Origin: Nitzschia sp. DOCU1
Lineage: Eukaryota > Bacillariophyta > Bacillariophyceae > Bacillariales > Bacillariaceae
DNA length: 64,000 nt
Direction: 5' to 3'
NCBI GenBank assembly: GCA_951394045.1
Contig: OX595988.1
Span: 310,001-374,000 of the forward strand
Positions within the stretch are counted from its first letter, which is position 1, and every line of letters begins with the position of its first letter. Both the position numbers and the translations under genes were made by a program. The notes beneath the pieces are model-generated. The model did no database searches. It saw nothing but the letters and a program-made list of their open reading frames with translations, and was not told the origin of the DNA. Positions 42,684 through 52,153 of this stretch are shown piece by piece.

Positions 42684-43735
42684 TATATGTCACTTTCGTT
42701 CCCCCAAAACAGATTCTTGTAGTGCCCCTTGTTGCTAGGTCCACACTTGCTGGAGCGACGACGAAGAGAACCCTGAAACCAGAAATAGAGAACTATAATA
42801 GAACCCCATTAAATAGAAACAACACGATGGCAAACTTGCTGTGATATGGATCTAACAAAATCATGGAGGGGTGGTCGTTGAACCATAATTGGGATTGGAC
42901 TCCGGGAATGGACTTTTCCCAACGGTTTTGGACTTTTCCAAGTTGTTCGATGCGGTTTTGAACTTTTCCAACCCCGTATTCCAATACAGCTCTCTCGACT
43001 GCGGGCATTAACTGTGTCAGTACCCACAAAACATCCATATCGTACCTACCTATTCAGCTAGAGTGGGGTCGCCCTGCCCCCCCCCCCCCCCCCCCTCTTC
43101 CATCTTCCCTTGGTTTTGCTGTTTTGGGTCCATCAAGCCTGAATCCAATCATCCTCCGTGTCTCAGAAGATTAAGAATATCATCATCAATTTTCATGTCA
43201 AGCAACAAGGCCAATGCCAAAGAAGCGATGAGGGAATGCATCAGCAGTGTTCGCAGGGACGAGAATTTCGGAGTGGGGGCGCATGGAAGTAGCAAACGCT
43301 CCAGGACACACAGTAGGTATGAACGACCAAAGCGGTTTTGGAATTCGGCGATGGAATATTCCATCACACAAAAGCCGTGTTTGGAAAAGTCCAAACACTG
43401 GTTTTGGACTTTTCCAACAAAAAACTCTCTCTCTCTCAGTCCCGCCTCTCCCCTAAAACCATGGAGAGAGGCTCGTTTAAGCAATGTTCGCTCAAATAAT
43501 TAGCAGACTTGGGCGAGTTTGCCTTTATCACGACTTACACTGGCACGAACCTCTAACCGTCACCGCTCCTGTAATACGAAAGAAGTGGGCCGTCCTTAGA
43601 AATATACCAGGTATGCCTTCTTGGTGGCAGTTCACCAACCACGAGGTCCCAAAACCTTTAAGTTTTGCGTTCGACCTGGGAGCTCGTGCCTCTTGCGTAT
43701 TTTTGCAAGGAGGCAACTTTGTGCGTCTACTACCT
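42675..43735 (+). repeat. Right arm of the long inverted repeat, interrupted
   Basis: 42,675-42,745 and about 43,590-43,735 match the complement of 39,440-39,675. Between them sits about 840 bp that is absent from the left arm and contains repeated GGACTTTTCCAA motifs, so the right arm was hit by a second insertion. A run of C lies at about 43,077-43,095. Confidence 0.6.
42750..43585. mobile_element. Small insertion with GGACTTTTCC motifs (MITE-like)
   Basis: Near the left side, three tandem versions of TTTTGGACTTTTCCAA occur (about 42,909, 42,926 and 42,957). Near the right side is a perfect 15-bp inverted repeat, TTGGAAAAGTCCAAA / TTTGGACTTTTCCAA (43381-43395 and 43403-43417). It has no coding content that I recognise. 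Its limits are inferred from where the inverted-repeat arm is broken. Confidence 0.45.
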
Positions 43736-44756
43736 CTACCGTAATTTACGGAAAGATGTAAGCGTTATACGTAGCCAATAACTTGGCTTTAAAATAAGTT
43801 ACTTGATAAACTCTTCATCCCATAAGGTACTTTGATAGTATGGTGTTGCGGGCGCGCAGTTCTAATTTATTTAGCATTCTCTATCATGTCGTTATTTATG
43901 AAGATTCGGTAAGATTTCCTGCTTATATCTTTCCGTAGAGATCAGCGAAGTCCTTCGCCATCGCATCTGGGGACGGCTCCACGACTGGGATCCTCTCGTA
44001 ATCGCGATTTCCAACCGAAATTCCTTGCGGGGAGAAAACCACTCTTCGGTTCTTTTTTTTTTTTGACTTCCGAGCCACCGGAGTCTTGTCATCGCTCCCC
44101 TCACTATTCAGCGTACCTTCTTGTCATCCGATTCCATCATCAACAACTGGGGGGATGAAAGGATGTATCGTGCAGGTACTAGTAGATACTGTATTGTTGG
44201 CTTGAACAGCACGATCTTAGTAGTTCATTGGGCGCGGTACGTTGTTATCTACCTAGCACGATGAGATTTGCATTCACGCGGTCACTTTAGCACTCGTCTA
44301 CTATAGTGTCGTTGCCTTCCATATACAGCCGACAGAATGGCCTGCACTCTGTTGTCGTATCGGTTGGTCCCCAGTTGAAATAGTTGCCGGAGCTGTGGTG
44401 TGATTCTACCACCGCAAGAATGGTCCGGTATTCGACAAGTTAACTCCACGAATAGTAGTAAAAAGAGGAACCTGTTTTTGTCGTCATCGTGGGAGGATAC
44501 TCGTATGGCATCATACCTAATTAACCGATCATGTGGTCACAAGCGTCGTTTCGGAAGTGCCATGATAATCCGACTATTAGAACATGCTGTTACAGATGAG
44601 CAAAAAAATAATATTCATTCGCTTTTGAGTACTTCATAAAATTTACTAGCTCCAAATCATTGTCCTGCCAGGCACGATCCCCGCAGTCCGAATGATTTAG
44701 CATTGTGACCCGCTTGCTAATAAAGCCAATCGGAGCTTTATTGGAAAGCAAAGTGC

Positions 44757-45709
44757 TTACCACATGAGTTCGTCTTGCTTGACACCCTTGTTGTCGTACA
44801 AGTCGAAGTGCTTGGGCCAGTAGTAGTCCTCCATGTCAGGGGGAGTGTTGATTTGGACACCTCCCAAAACAGCGATCATACCGTCGGCAACCGAGCTGGC
44901 TCCGTTCTTGACGATTTGCTCGATCATCTTTTGCTGAGCATCTTGGAGAGAGTAGGAAAGCTCAACTTGAAGCATGTCCTCGCTGGCAGCGGCCAAACGG
45001 TCGCCATAGGGCATCAACAGAGTTCCGACATTGCCCTGTTGGGCGTCGATGATTCCGGGGCCTTCCTGGGGGTTAGCACCTCCACGGACCTTCAAGACGT
45101 GTCCACAGGCAGCGGTGGCAGATCCGCAGCAAGCTCCACCGTTGGCACGTCCTCGTCGCTCAACGGTACCGACGGTACCCTTGGAGTCGACACCGACGTG
45201 GGGTCCGTAAACCAACAAGCAGTGTCCACAGTCGGGAATGTGGGCGCACATGGCTCCGAAAGAGGTTTGACCTCCGTGGGGGAAACCGGCCAATCCTCCC
45301 ATGCTGAAGTGTTCTCCGTAGTAGTCCAATCCAAAGGCCTTTTCCAAAGGACGAGCCAACTCATCACAGCACAAAGAAGTGGCAACAAGGGTGTTGGACT
45401 TGGTGAATCCAGCCTTGGTCAACTTCTCAGTGACCTTACCAACCAAGACGCTGTTGGGCAAGGACTTGGGGAAGACCTTGGCAATCTTAGCCTGAAATTC
45501 CGATGATATTAAATTATATTGACGACGGAAATAGAAAATTAGAGACCGACAAGCAATGACGAATTCATCGGAGCAAGATGTAAAGCCAAGAGAATCCATG
45601 GTGCCCAAGCTCAACCCGACTCGATGTTATTACTTACAACAGTAGCAGCCATTTTGGGTGATGATTGATTAGAACTACCGAAAGAGAAAAGCTGTCGCAA
45701 CAAACTCAT
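44757..45709 (-). CDS. LCIB-type (theta) carbonic anhydrase, copy B
   Basis: Exons are 45638-45709 and 44757-45491; the intron is 146 nt (GTAAG...TTTCAG). The product is 268 aa and differs from copy A at about eight positions in exon 2, most of them conservative or away from the candidate Zn ligands: Ser to Ala and Asn to His around IPDCG, Ile to Val after GPHVG, Ser to Asn and Pro to Ala before CCG, Ser to Lys, Glu to Gly and Ser to Asn. Cys66, Asp67, Glu68, Arg71, His122 and Cys146 are all kept. The intron is more divergent than the exons, which points to purifying selection or gene conversion on the coding part. The stop is TAA rather than TAG. Function and pathway are as for copy A. Confidence 0.88.
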
Positions 45710-45779
45710 TTTATGAGAACAAGGTACGACGACGAAATTTTGCAACGACGAGATCCTTTTGGGCCAGCTTGATGGAGAG

Positions 45780-45848
45780 TGACGTAATTTCCAAAGTGGT
45801 GGGGAGGTTTGTCGAAAGAAAATGAGGGATCTTCGTGATGTGACGTCA
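45780..45848. promoter_or_regulatory. Paired CRE/CCRE-like elements upstream of theta-CA copy B
   Basis: TGACGTAA at 45780-45787 and TGACGTCA at 45841-45848, about 70-140 bp upstream of the ATG. Both elements are unchanged from copy A although the sequence between them has changed by indels and substitutions. Confidence 0.55.
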
Positions 45849-45859
45849 GCAATAATTGG

Positions 45860-46351
45860 AAGATTCAGACGCCACCGGAAGCTTTCCCGTTGAACGCCAC
45901 CAAGTCAACCAATCAACATCGAATTTGAACTGACAACAATTGCCATCTACTTGCAGTTTCCAACAGGACTTTCCGAAGAAGCGAAGATCGCAGTTTCGTG
46001 AATTGGTTTTCCAATGATGTCTCATCGTTTGATGCTTGTTTTGCTTCTGAAAAAGGGGGACAACCGGTATTCAGAATCCAACCAGACCTCTCCTACGTCA
46101 CCCAGGAAAGGGTCTTGGTGACGACAGAGTTTCCGGGTCTTGAGCTCTTGCGGAATGCATGCTTGACGACAAGTCAACAACAATCTAAACAACAAGCGGT
46201 CTCTCTCTAGACTTAAAATGATGAGGGACGCCGGTCAAGGACAGCGACTCCGGCAGCATCAAAAAGACAGTCGTTGCCAATAGCCCCGCATGCAAAGTTG
46301 GGAATGACCTTATGGCAGAAGGCAAGATACTGAGGCGTGTGCACCACATTA
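45860..46351. other. Spacer, no supported gene
   Basis: A 70-aa plus-strand frame (45998-46210) has no recognisable content. Nothing else is seen. Confidence 0.4.
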
Positions 46352-46720
46352 CTACGCTTTGCTAAACACGTGTTTGGCGACAAACTCTCCCGTGATGAAA
46401 ACGACGGCCGACAGGAGAGTCCCCAAGTTAATCAAGAAGAGGCATGCTGCTAGAACAACTTGGTCCCACGGTTTCTTTCCTCCCGCTTCAGAAGGATGGT
46501 CCTCCTCATCATGGATATCGTGGTCATCACCATGATGCTGGTGGAGGTCCTCGTTATGATAGTGAAACTCGTCTTCATCGCCGAGGTCCTCGGTCTCCTC
46601 GTTTTCAGCAGCACCGCCAAACTCCAAGAGGAATTTTCGGCCCAAAACGAGAACCGTCTCTTGGATCTCTTGCTCGCCGACTACGTAGCTGTACCGCATC
46701 TTTCGTTTGAGCCAAAGCAA
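46352..46720 (-). pseudogene. His/Asp-rich fragment with one membrane segment, possibly from a ZIP-type metal transporter
   Basis: 122-aa frame. The middle is a His/Asp/Glu loop (HYHNEDLHQHHGDDHDIHDEED), then KPWDQVVLAACLFLINLGTLLSAVVFI, a membrane segment. Diatom ZIP transporters often have such a metal-binding loop before a W..V..A...N..TL segment, so a fragment of a ZIP is possible. Nothing downstream completes the transporter. A similar 30-bp string (CGGCCCAAAACGAGAACCG) recurs at 47,199, suggesting local duplication and decay. It could instead be a small real protein of unknown function. Confidence 0.35.
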
Positions 46721-46929
46721 AAGTGCCCGACAAGGAAGCGAGGCTCAGCACCAAGATGGCTAGGTGGGAACACTTCTTACACATGATCGTTCTTGAATAT
46801 GTGATCAGAAGAAGAAAAAGAAGTAGTAGTAGCGGCGAGGACGACGAAAAACAACCTACGCGAGCGATTCGGAATGTAAGCGATGGGAGCGTTAAGGCAA
46901 ACTTTCCTCTCTAGGAAACATCCGTAATA

Positions 46930-48309
46930 CACCAAGATCTCGAAGACGACGAACGCCAACGAGTTCAATTTTATGAACTGTTGTTGTAAGAGATGTTGTG
47001 ATGCGAACTTTTTCTTCCGCGCTTTGCACTTTTGCTTCCAGACCACGTACGACGACGCCCGTGTACGATGATGAAGAATGTCATCTCAGAATCATCTCTC
47101 CTCTACCAGTTGATTTCTTCCTTAGTCTTCATCGCCCTGATGGTCAAGAAGTCTCGTTGTCTTCGCCAAGCTCCAACAAAAAATTCTTGCTGCGGCGGCC
47201 CAAAACGAGAACCGGCTCTTGAAGCCCGCGTACCTTCCTAGGCTCAGGCGGAGCTTATCTTCTTTCGACCATGCCAAAACAAACGTTCCCGGCAACAAGG
47301 CAGCGAAGAAGAAATGTCCGCGACGAGGACTTTGGCGGACGATTCGGAATACTGGCTGTTGGTGGATCATTTATTCAGGAGGGAGCTCAATAATGCGTAC
47401 TAGAATGACGCGCAACACTGAGCTCGAAAGTCGTAGCTAGCTAGTAGAACCAGTTCTGGTGCGGTGGCGGGAAGAAGTACTACCGGTACATAGTAGGATG
47501 CTGCTTTAATAGTGGTACTAGTAGTACTAGCGGCGACAGTCCTTGCAGTGATCGTGGTGCTGGTATTTTCTTGCCGTCGAGGAGACCAGTCTCTTAATAA
47601 TCATAAGTCTACTAGAGAGAGAGAGTGCGTGGTTCATCCATGACAACCCTGTTTTCGGTCGGGACCGTACCTATGATAGTTGTCTCGGATCGCCACTCTT
47701 GTTCTTGTCGCATCAAAAGACGAAGACGCAGCAGCACCCTTCTTTCTTCGGCAGAATGTGAGAGATCTGAAATAGAGGCTCGGTGTGGAGGGCTTATGAA
47801 AAAGGCTACATCTGCCGCTACTTGACGGTTCCCTAAGTATTGTGATTAACAGGTTAATGGTGGGAGCTTGTAGGCATTGTTTGTGGACATTTGTTCTCTG
47901 AAATATAACAATTGCGCTGTGTACCTCGCGTTTCATTCGACAAAACAACATCTGTTAGGGAACCTAAGGTCATACTCGCCTGGCATTTAAAGGTTGCAAG
48001 GCAACTATGTACCACATCCGACGTTGAAGTCGACGCTCTTAAGAGTGACAGTTATTCCCCCGCGCAAGGTCGGCGGCCCCTCTACTACTTTCATAGATAG
48101 TGTGATGCATGGTTGGGCAAACAGCTCGTCAGTCTACTGCGCTCTACGGAGATCCACGTACAGAGAGCCCCAGAGCTTTGCCCTGTGAAGCAACCATTGT
48201 TGCCATTGCCACTTTTGCAACCCAACAGAGAACTACGTATTACTGTTGTTGTTGAAAGCTATTAGCATTATGCATTGCTGATAATTCGCTCATCAGCCAT
48301 AGGATCACC
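46930..48309. other. Spacer, no gene recognised
   Basis: Short ORFs on both strands lack recognisable domains. The 47.2-47.3 kb part shares a motif with 46.64 kb. The end of this stretch should hold the promoter of the 48,310 gene. Confidence 0.4.
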
Positions 48310-51300
48310 ATGAATAACAACCAATACGATTCCGGCCAAGGAAATGGCGGAGGAGGGCGTCAGAGATTAAACCCCAATCCGCTTCAGAGACCTCAAAGCT
48401 CAGCGCCTTCAAATCCGCACCTGGCACCATCGGGCTTTGGTAGTCATCCTTCTGCCATGCCCGAGACGAATCCCACATCAAGCAAAACCCCAGATCAGAT
48501 ACAAGGCTATGGGGGTGGCGGGGGAGGTGGGACAGAGAGTCGACATCCGTTAGGATCGCTTAATTCAACTGCCCCGGGCCCCCCTCCATCGGCGGCATTC
48601 CCCGCAAACAACCTTCTGGCTTCATTGTTTAATAACAGCTCCAGGACTCAAGGTCAGACCAGTTTACCGAATGCTTTCATGGTGTCCCAACAACAGCAGT
48701 CAAGGGGTAGTATCGGGCATCTTCAGCAGTTTGGAAGCATTCAGCAGCTGCTGGCTAACCTACAGCATCAGCACGAGCAGCGGCAACAACTAGGAGGAGG
48801 AGGAGGTAACAGGCCTGCTAGCCAGCCAATTCCACCTACTCTCCACATGAATGCGGCTGCTCTACTAGGTCCTCTGCTTGGTCAATTTGGTGGGCCCTTA
48901 TCTTCCGGGGCGTTACTCGGTTCATCAAGCCTAAACACCGCTGGTGGTGCGCGAGATGATGATTCTAGTACTAGTGTGCCTCGTGGGGAACAAGGTCGTG
49001 CTGCTGGCACGATGGGGGAGTCTCAGAGAACGTCGTCCGGAAGTCAGGATCAGCTTTTGGAAGAACTGTTCCGTCTACAGCAAAATCTGGGTAGGCAGAA
49101 CCAGCAGGAGCCGGGTGGCAGCAATTTGGCAGCTTCGACTTTGTTATCTCTCTTTGCTGCCGGTCGTGTTGGTGCCGCCACTGGTGCTGGCGGCGGGGGG
49201 GGAGCTTCTGCTTCTCCCCTTGTTGCAGGTGGCAACACTTCAGAACATGATGCCCGCACGACTGCTTCTTCTAGTATTGACAACACTACACAGCATAGAT
49301 CAAATGTAACAAGTACTGGCCGCGGTGGCCACAACCAAGGAGATCCGGAAACAGAGGAGGAGCTTCCAACTTCCGGCCAGAGCAACGCCGCCACAGCGTC
49401 CTCCATCGAGACAGCGAGCAGCAGTGCTGAAGGCGGTGAAAAGAGAAGTAACACAGTTTCAAACTCGATTTCAAGAAGTTCGGCTGGTATCGTGTATGGC
49501 ACTAGTCAAGCAGCAACAGGCGGCGGCAGCGGTCGACGGGATAACGAGCCGAACAACATATTAGCCAGCACTGCTGGCAACAACAGCACCACTGGCGCTC
49601 CTCCATCAAGTGTTTCTGGTCCACTATACAAGAATGTCCTTCCTTGTCGCGCAAGAGGCATGCCCATGGACCACAACTTCAAGAACGCTTACTTCGTCGT
49701 TACTCAAGACACCAAGCACGGGGATCAACTTATTTGCAGCTTCCCTCAGTGTCGCAATGGGGGAGTCAAGTTCCGTTACTGTGTTGTTTGCAGAATGCCG
49801 GTAGCACAACGAAATTTCCACAAACGGCATGCACACGAGGACGCCCTGGAACAGCCACCGGGCCAAATAGCACCTCCTCAGCAGCAATGGAGCCAAACAC
49901 CGCCGCCGCTACAACGACGGAAAAAGACGCCAGCAAGCAGTCGTGCTGAGAGCCCTGCATTATCCACTGCAGCTTTGGCTTCGATTCCTCCTCTCCCGAA
50001 GCATACTTCTTCTACTCGATCATCTTCCTCGGCTCTTCTTGGTGCTGCGTCTTCTTCTGGTGCCGACGCTGAAGCAACAAGACAAGTTCTTATTTCCCAT
50101 GTTCTGAAGTCGTTCAATGCATCTACTCCTGGTGCGTCCTCCTCCGCACCGGCGAATGATCCCCCCGTTTCCTCGAAAAAGAAGAGCATGAAGCGCCATC
50201 GTCGATATCGCGAATCCGTGGAAGAAGAAGAACCAGAGATGAGAAAGAGGAGGAGAAAACATCGGTCTCCTGGTTCTTCCCTGGACAAACATGCTGAGAG
50301 GGGTTCTTCGTTGCCCCACTTTTATGCGCAAGAAGAAACATTGGACCAAGACCGACGCCGAGCGTGGACACTTCTGTTACTTAACCGTCCGGAGCCGGAC
50401 GACGACATGGGCATTTCTGCCTGGCTAATGCGTGTCATGGCAGTGAGTGACAAGTCCAAGCCTATCAACCTCGCCTCAATTGAAGCCGCCTATCCCACTA
50501 CTTCTGAGGACCTTGTTCTTTCCGCTGCCGCATTTGCTGCGCGTTCGTCTGAGAAGAAAGCTTCTAGAAGAGCCGAAAAGAAGCGCAGTAGCAGTACTAG
50601 CACTACCAGCAGTGGCAAGAAGAAGCAACGACGCCACAGGACGAAAGACGACGCAGGTGCCAAGAAGGAAAAGAGAAAAAAGGAGAAGGAAGACATTACC
50701 CCTCCGCCATTCGCCGACACCTCGGATAAAGACCACGGCGGCGTGTTAGAGGAGTCTTCGTTGAGTGACTCTTCTCCGGCTGCAGACGAGGACGCCACAC
50801 TTGGCGGCAAAGGCGATGACAGAAACGAGGGTGCAAAGACCGTTGGCGGAGACAAAGCGCTTGTCCTCGCCCGGGCGGCGGCTCCCCAAGAAGGAAAAAG
50901 GGCAGTCATCTTGGATCCTAAGCTGGTGGCAGCTTCCTCGAAGCTACTGGGGGCATCAGGTGGCGGGGTTCTTGTTGGTACGGTAGGGCGACCGGAGTCC
51001 ACGAAACAAACGAAAGAAAATGGGGCTGACCATCATGGTGCCAAAATGCCTGCGAAAAGCAAGAAGAAGAAGACTAGCTATCCCTCCACCGGGCGCTTCG
51101 GTAAAGCGGGGGCACTGAACAGCAGCACTGACACCAGCAGCCATTCATCTGCTGATACCACCTCCTCCAGCAGCCCCGTCGTCAGTGTGGGAGAACTACG
51201 TCGGAAGAACCTTGTTTTGGCGGGTACAAATGCTCGTACCATCCTTAGCAAAGCAGATCGCGGTGGCCCGGGGCAACTACTTGTAGTCAACAAACCAAAA

Positions 51301-51948
51301 ACGACCGTGGCGGAAGTACCCCAACCTCTTCATCTCGTCGTCGCCTCCATTCCGCCATCGCTACAAGGAGGAGGAGGTGTCACCAGCAGCGCTGGAGGTA
51401 CACCAGGAATACAACAACCCCCAGATCTGTCCTTTTTGCTAGGAGCGAAGACAACGGCAGACGGTGGGAAGAGTCGTGACGAAAATGACAAAATACAAGG
51501 ATTGAAGACAATCGAACAAAGACGACTAGATCTTCTAGCACAAGACAAAAGCGCAGCAGCTGTTGGAGTACCGCCGCCGGTGGAACAAGCCGAAGCAGGA
51601 CAACCAAACGGCCCGGGCATCATCGCCGCCGGAGCAGATAAGACGACTGCTAACTTGGAGACGACAGGACAAAGGGCGACGAAAGGAGGTGGCGAACAGG
51701 ACGCAACAACTTCAAAATCATACCAACAACCTCATCATGATCATCCAGTACCCCCCGGCGCTACCACAGTCTCGAGTTCAACGACTAGCATCATGACCAA
51801 TCGTGGTGCTGGTGGTGCTGGTGATAGTGCATTATCTGAAGACGATACCACCCCCGCCTCAACACACGAGAAGCAGGAGCAGCAGCAGCAGCAGCAGGGC
51901 TCTTCCTCAAAAGGAGAAGAAGCAAGTCCTGTGATCTATGAGCTCTGA
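48310..51948 (+). CDS. 1,212-aa low-complexity protein with a diatom-type Cys/His domain
   Basis: ATG at 48310, single exon. The N-terminal 430 residues are Gly/Gln/Ser/Asn-rich. An ordered block sits at about 440-515: LPCRARGMPMDHNFKNAYF, then a Cys/His array (LICSFPQCRNGGVKFRYCVVCRMPVAQRNFHKRHAHE, quoted only for its Cys and His: C..C then C..C and H.RH.H). I have met this block repeatedly in diatom proteins of unknown function; it may bind zinc. A second short block near 690 (DDDMGISAWLMRVMAVSD) is also of that kind. The rest is basic/Ser-rich (KKKSMKRHRRYRES, RKRRRKHRSP) with Ala/Gly tracts. Nuclear location is likely from the basic clusters. No enzyme is recognised. Confidence 0.78.
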   Translation: MNNNQYDSGQGNGGGGRQRLNPNPLQRPQSSAPSNPHLAPSGFGSHPSAMPETNPTSSKTPDQIQGYGGGGGGGTESRHPLGSLNSTAPGPPPSAAFPANNLLASLFNNSSRTQGQTSLPNAFMVSQQQQSRGSIGHLQQFGSIQQLLANLQHQHEQRQQLGGGGGNRPASQPIPPTLHMNAAALLGPLLGQFGGPLSSGALLGSSSLNTAGGARDDDSSTSVPRGEQGRAAGTMGESQRTSSGSQDQLLEELFRLQQNLGRQNQQEPGGSNLAASTLLSLFAAGRVGAATGAGGGGGASASPLVAGGNTSEHDARTTASSSIDNTTQHRSNVTSTGRGGHNQGDPETEEELPTSGQSNAATASSIETASSSAEGGEKRSNTVSNSISRSSAGIVYGTSQAATGGGSGRRDNEPNNILASTAGNNSTTGAPPSSVSGPLYKNVLPCRARGMPMDHNFKNAYFVVTQDTKHGDQLICSFPQCRNGGVKFRYCVVCRMPVAQRNFHKRHAHEDALEQPPGQIAPPQQQWSQTPPPLQRRKKTPASSRAESPALSTAALASIPPLPKHTSSTRSSSSALLGAASSSGADAEATRQVLISHVLKSFNASTPGASSSAPANDPPVSSKKKSMKRHRRYRESVEEEEPEMRKRRRKHRSPGSSLDKHAERGSSLPHFYAQEETLDQDRRRAWTLLLLNRPEPDDDMGISAWLMRVMAVSDKSKPINLASIEAAYPTTSEDLVLSAAAFAARSSEKKASRRAEKKRSSSTSTTSSGKKKQRRHRTKDDAGAKKEKRKKEKEDITPPPFADTSDKDHGGVLEESSLSDSSPAADEDATLGGKGDDRNEGAKTVGGDKALVLARAAAPQEGKRAVILDPKLVAASSKLLGASGGGVLVGTVGRPESTKQTKENGADHHGAKMPAKSKKKKTSYPSTGRFGKAGALNSSTDTSSHSSADTTSSSSPVVSVGELRRKNLVLAGTNARTILSKADRGGPGQLLVVNKPKTTVAEVPQPLHLVVASIPPSLQGGGGVTSSAGGTPGIQQPPDLSFLLGAKTTADGGKSRDENDKIQGLKTIEQRRLDLLAQDKSAAAVGVPPPVEQAEAGQPNGPGIIAAGADKTTANLETTGQRATKGGGEQDATTSKSYQQPHHDHPVPPGATTVSSSTTSIMTNRGAGGAGDSALSEDDTTPASTHEKQEQQQQQQGSSSKGEEASPVIYEL

Positions 51949-52153
51949 GGAGGTCCTTTTCTTGTAGCTAGGACCACCAGCCCCGCCCAAAATCCTGCTG
52001 GGGGACTAGTAGGAGTACATGTACTACAACACTTCTAGTATAACTTCTTTTAGCTATTACGGACAGCTCTCTAAAGTAGTGGATTACTAGTAGTTTGTCC
52101 TTTGCTACAACCTTTAGCATTGCTGTTACGATGCTAAGCTATTTGGAGGCAAG

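Larger units (their letters stand above)
44104..45848. repeat. Unit B, right piece (theta-CA copy B and flanks)
   Basis: Aligns to 29,240-30,992: GCGTACCTTCT(T/C)GTCATCCGATTCC at the left, an almost identical 3' spacer at about 44,530-44,756, the whole carbonic anhydrase gene, and the promoter through TGACGTCA at 45,848. Confidence 0.85.

Noticed and set aside
43077..43095. Poly-C run as a possible telomere-like or assembly feature
   Set aside because: Homopolymer without repeats of a telomere unit; probably simple sequence or sequencing noise.
49050..49502. Minus-strand ORFs of 150, 136 and 170 aa in 49-51 kb
   Set aside because: Antisense to the low-complexity 1,212-aa protein; long antisense frames are common over Ser/Gly-rich coding DNA.
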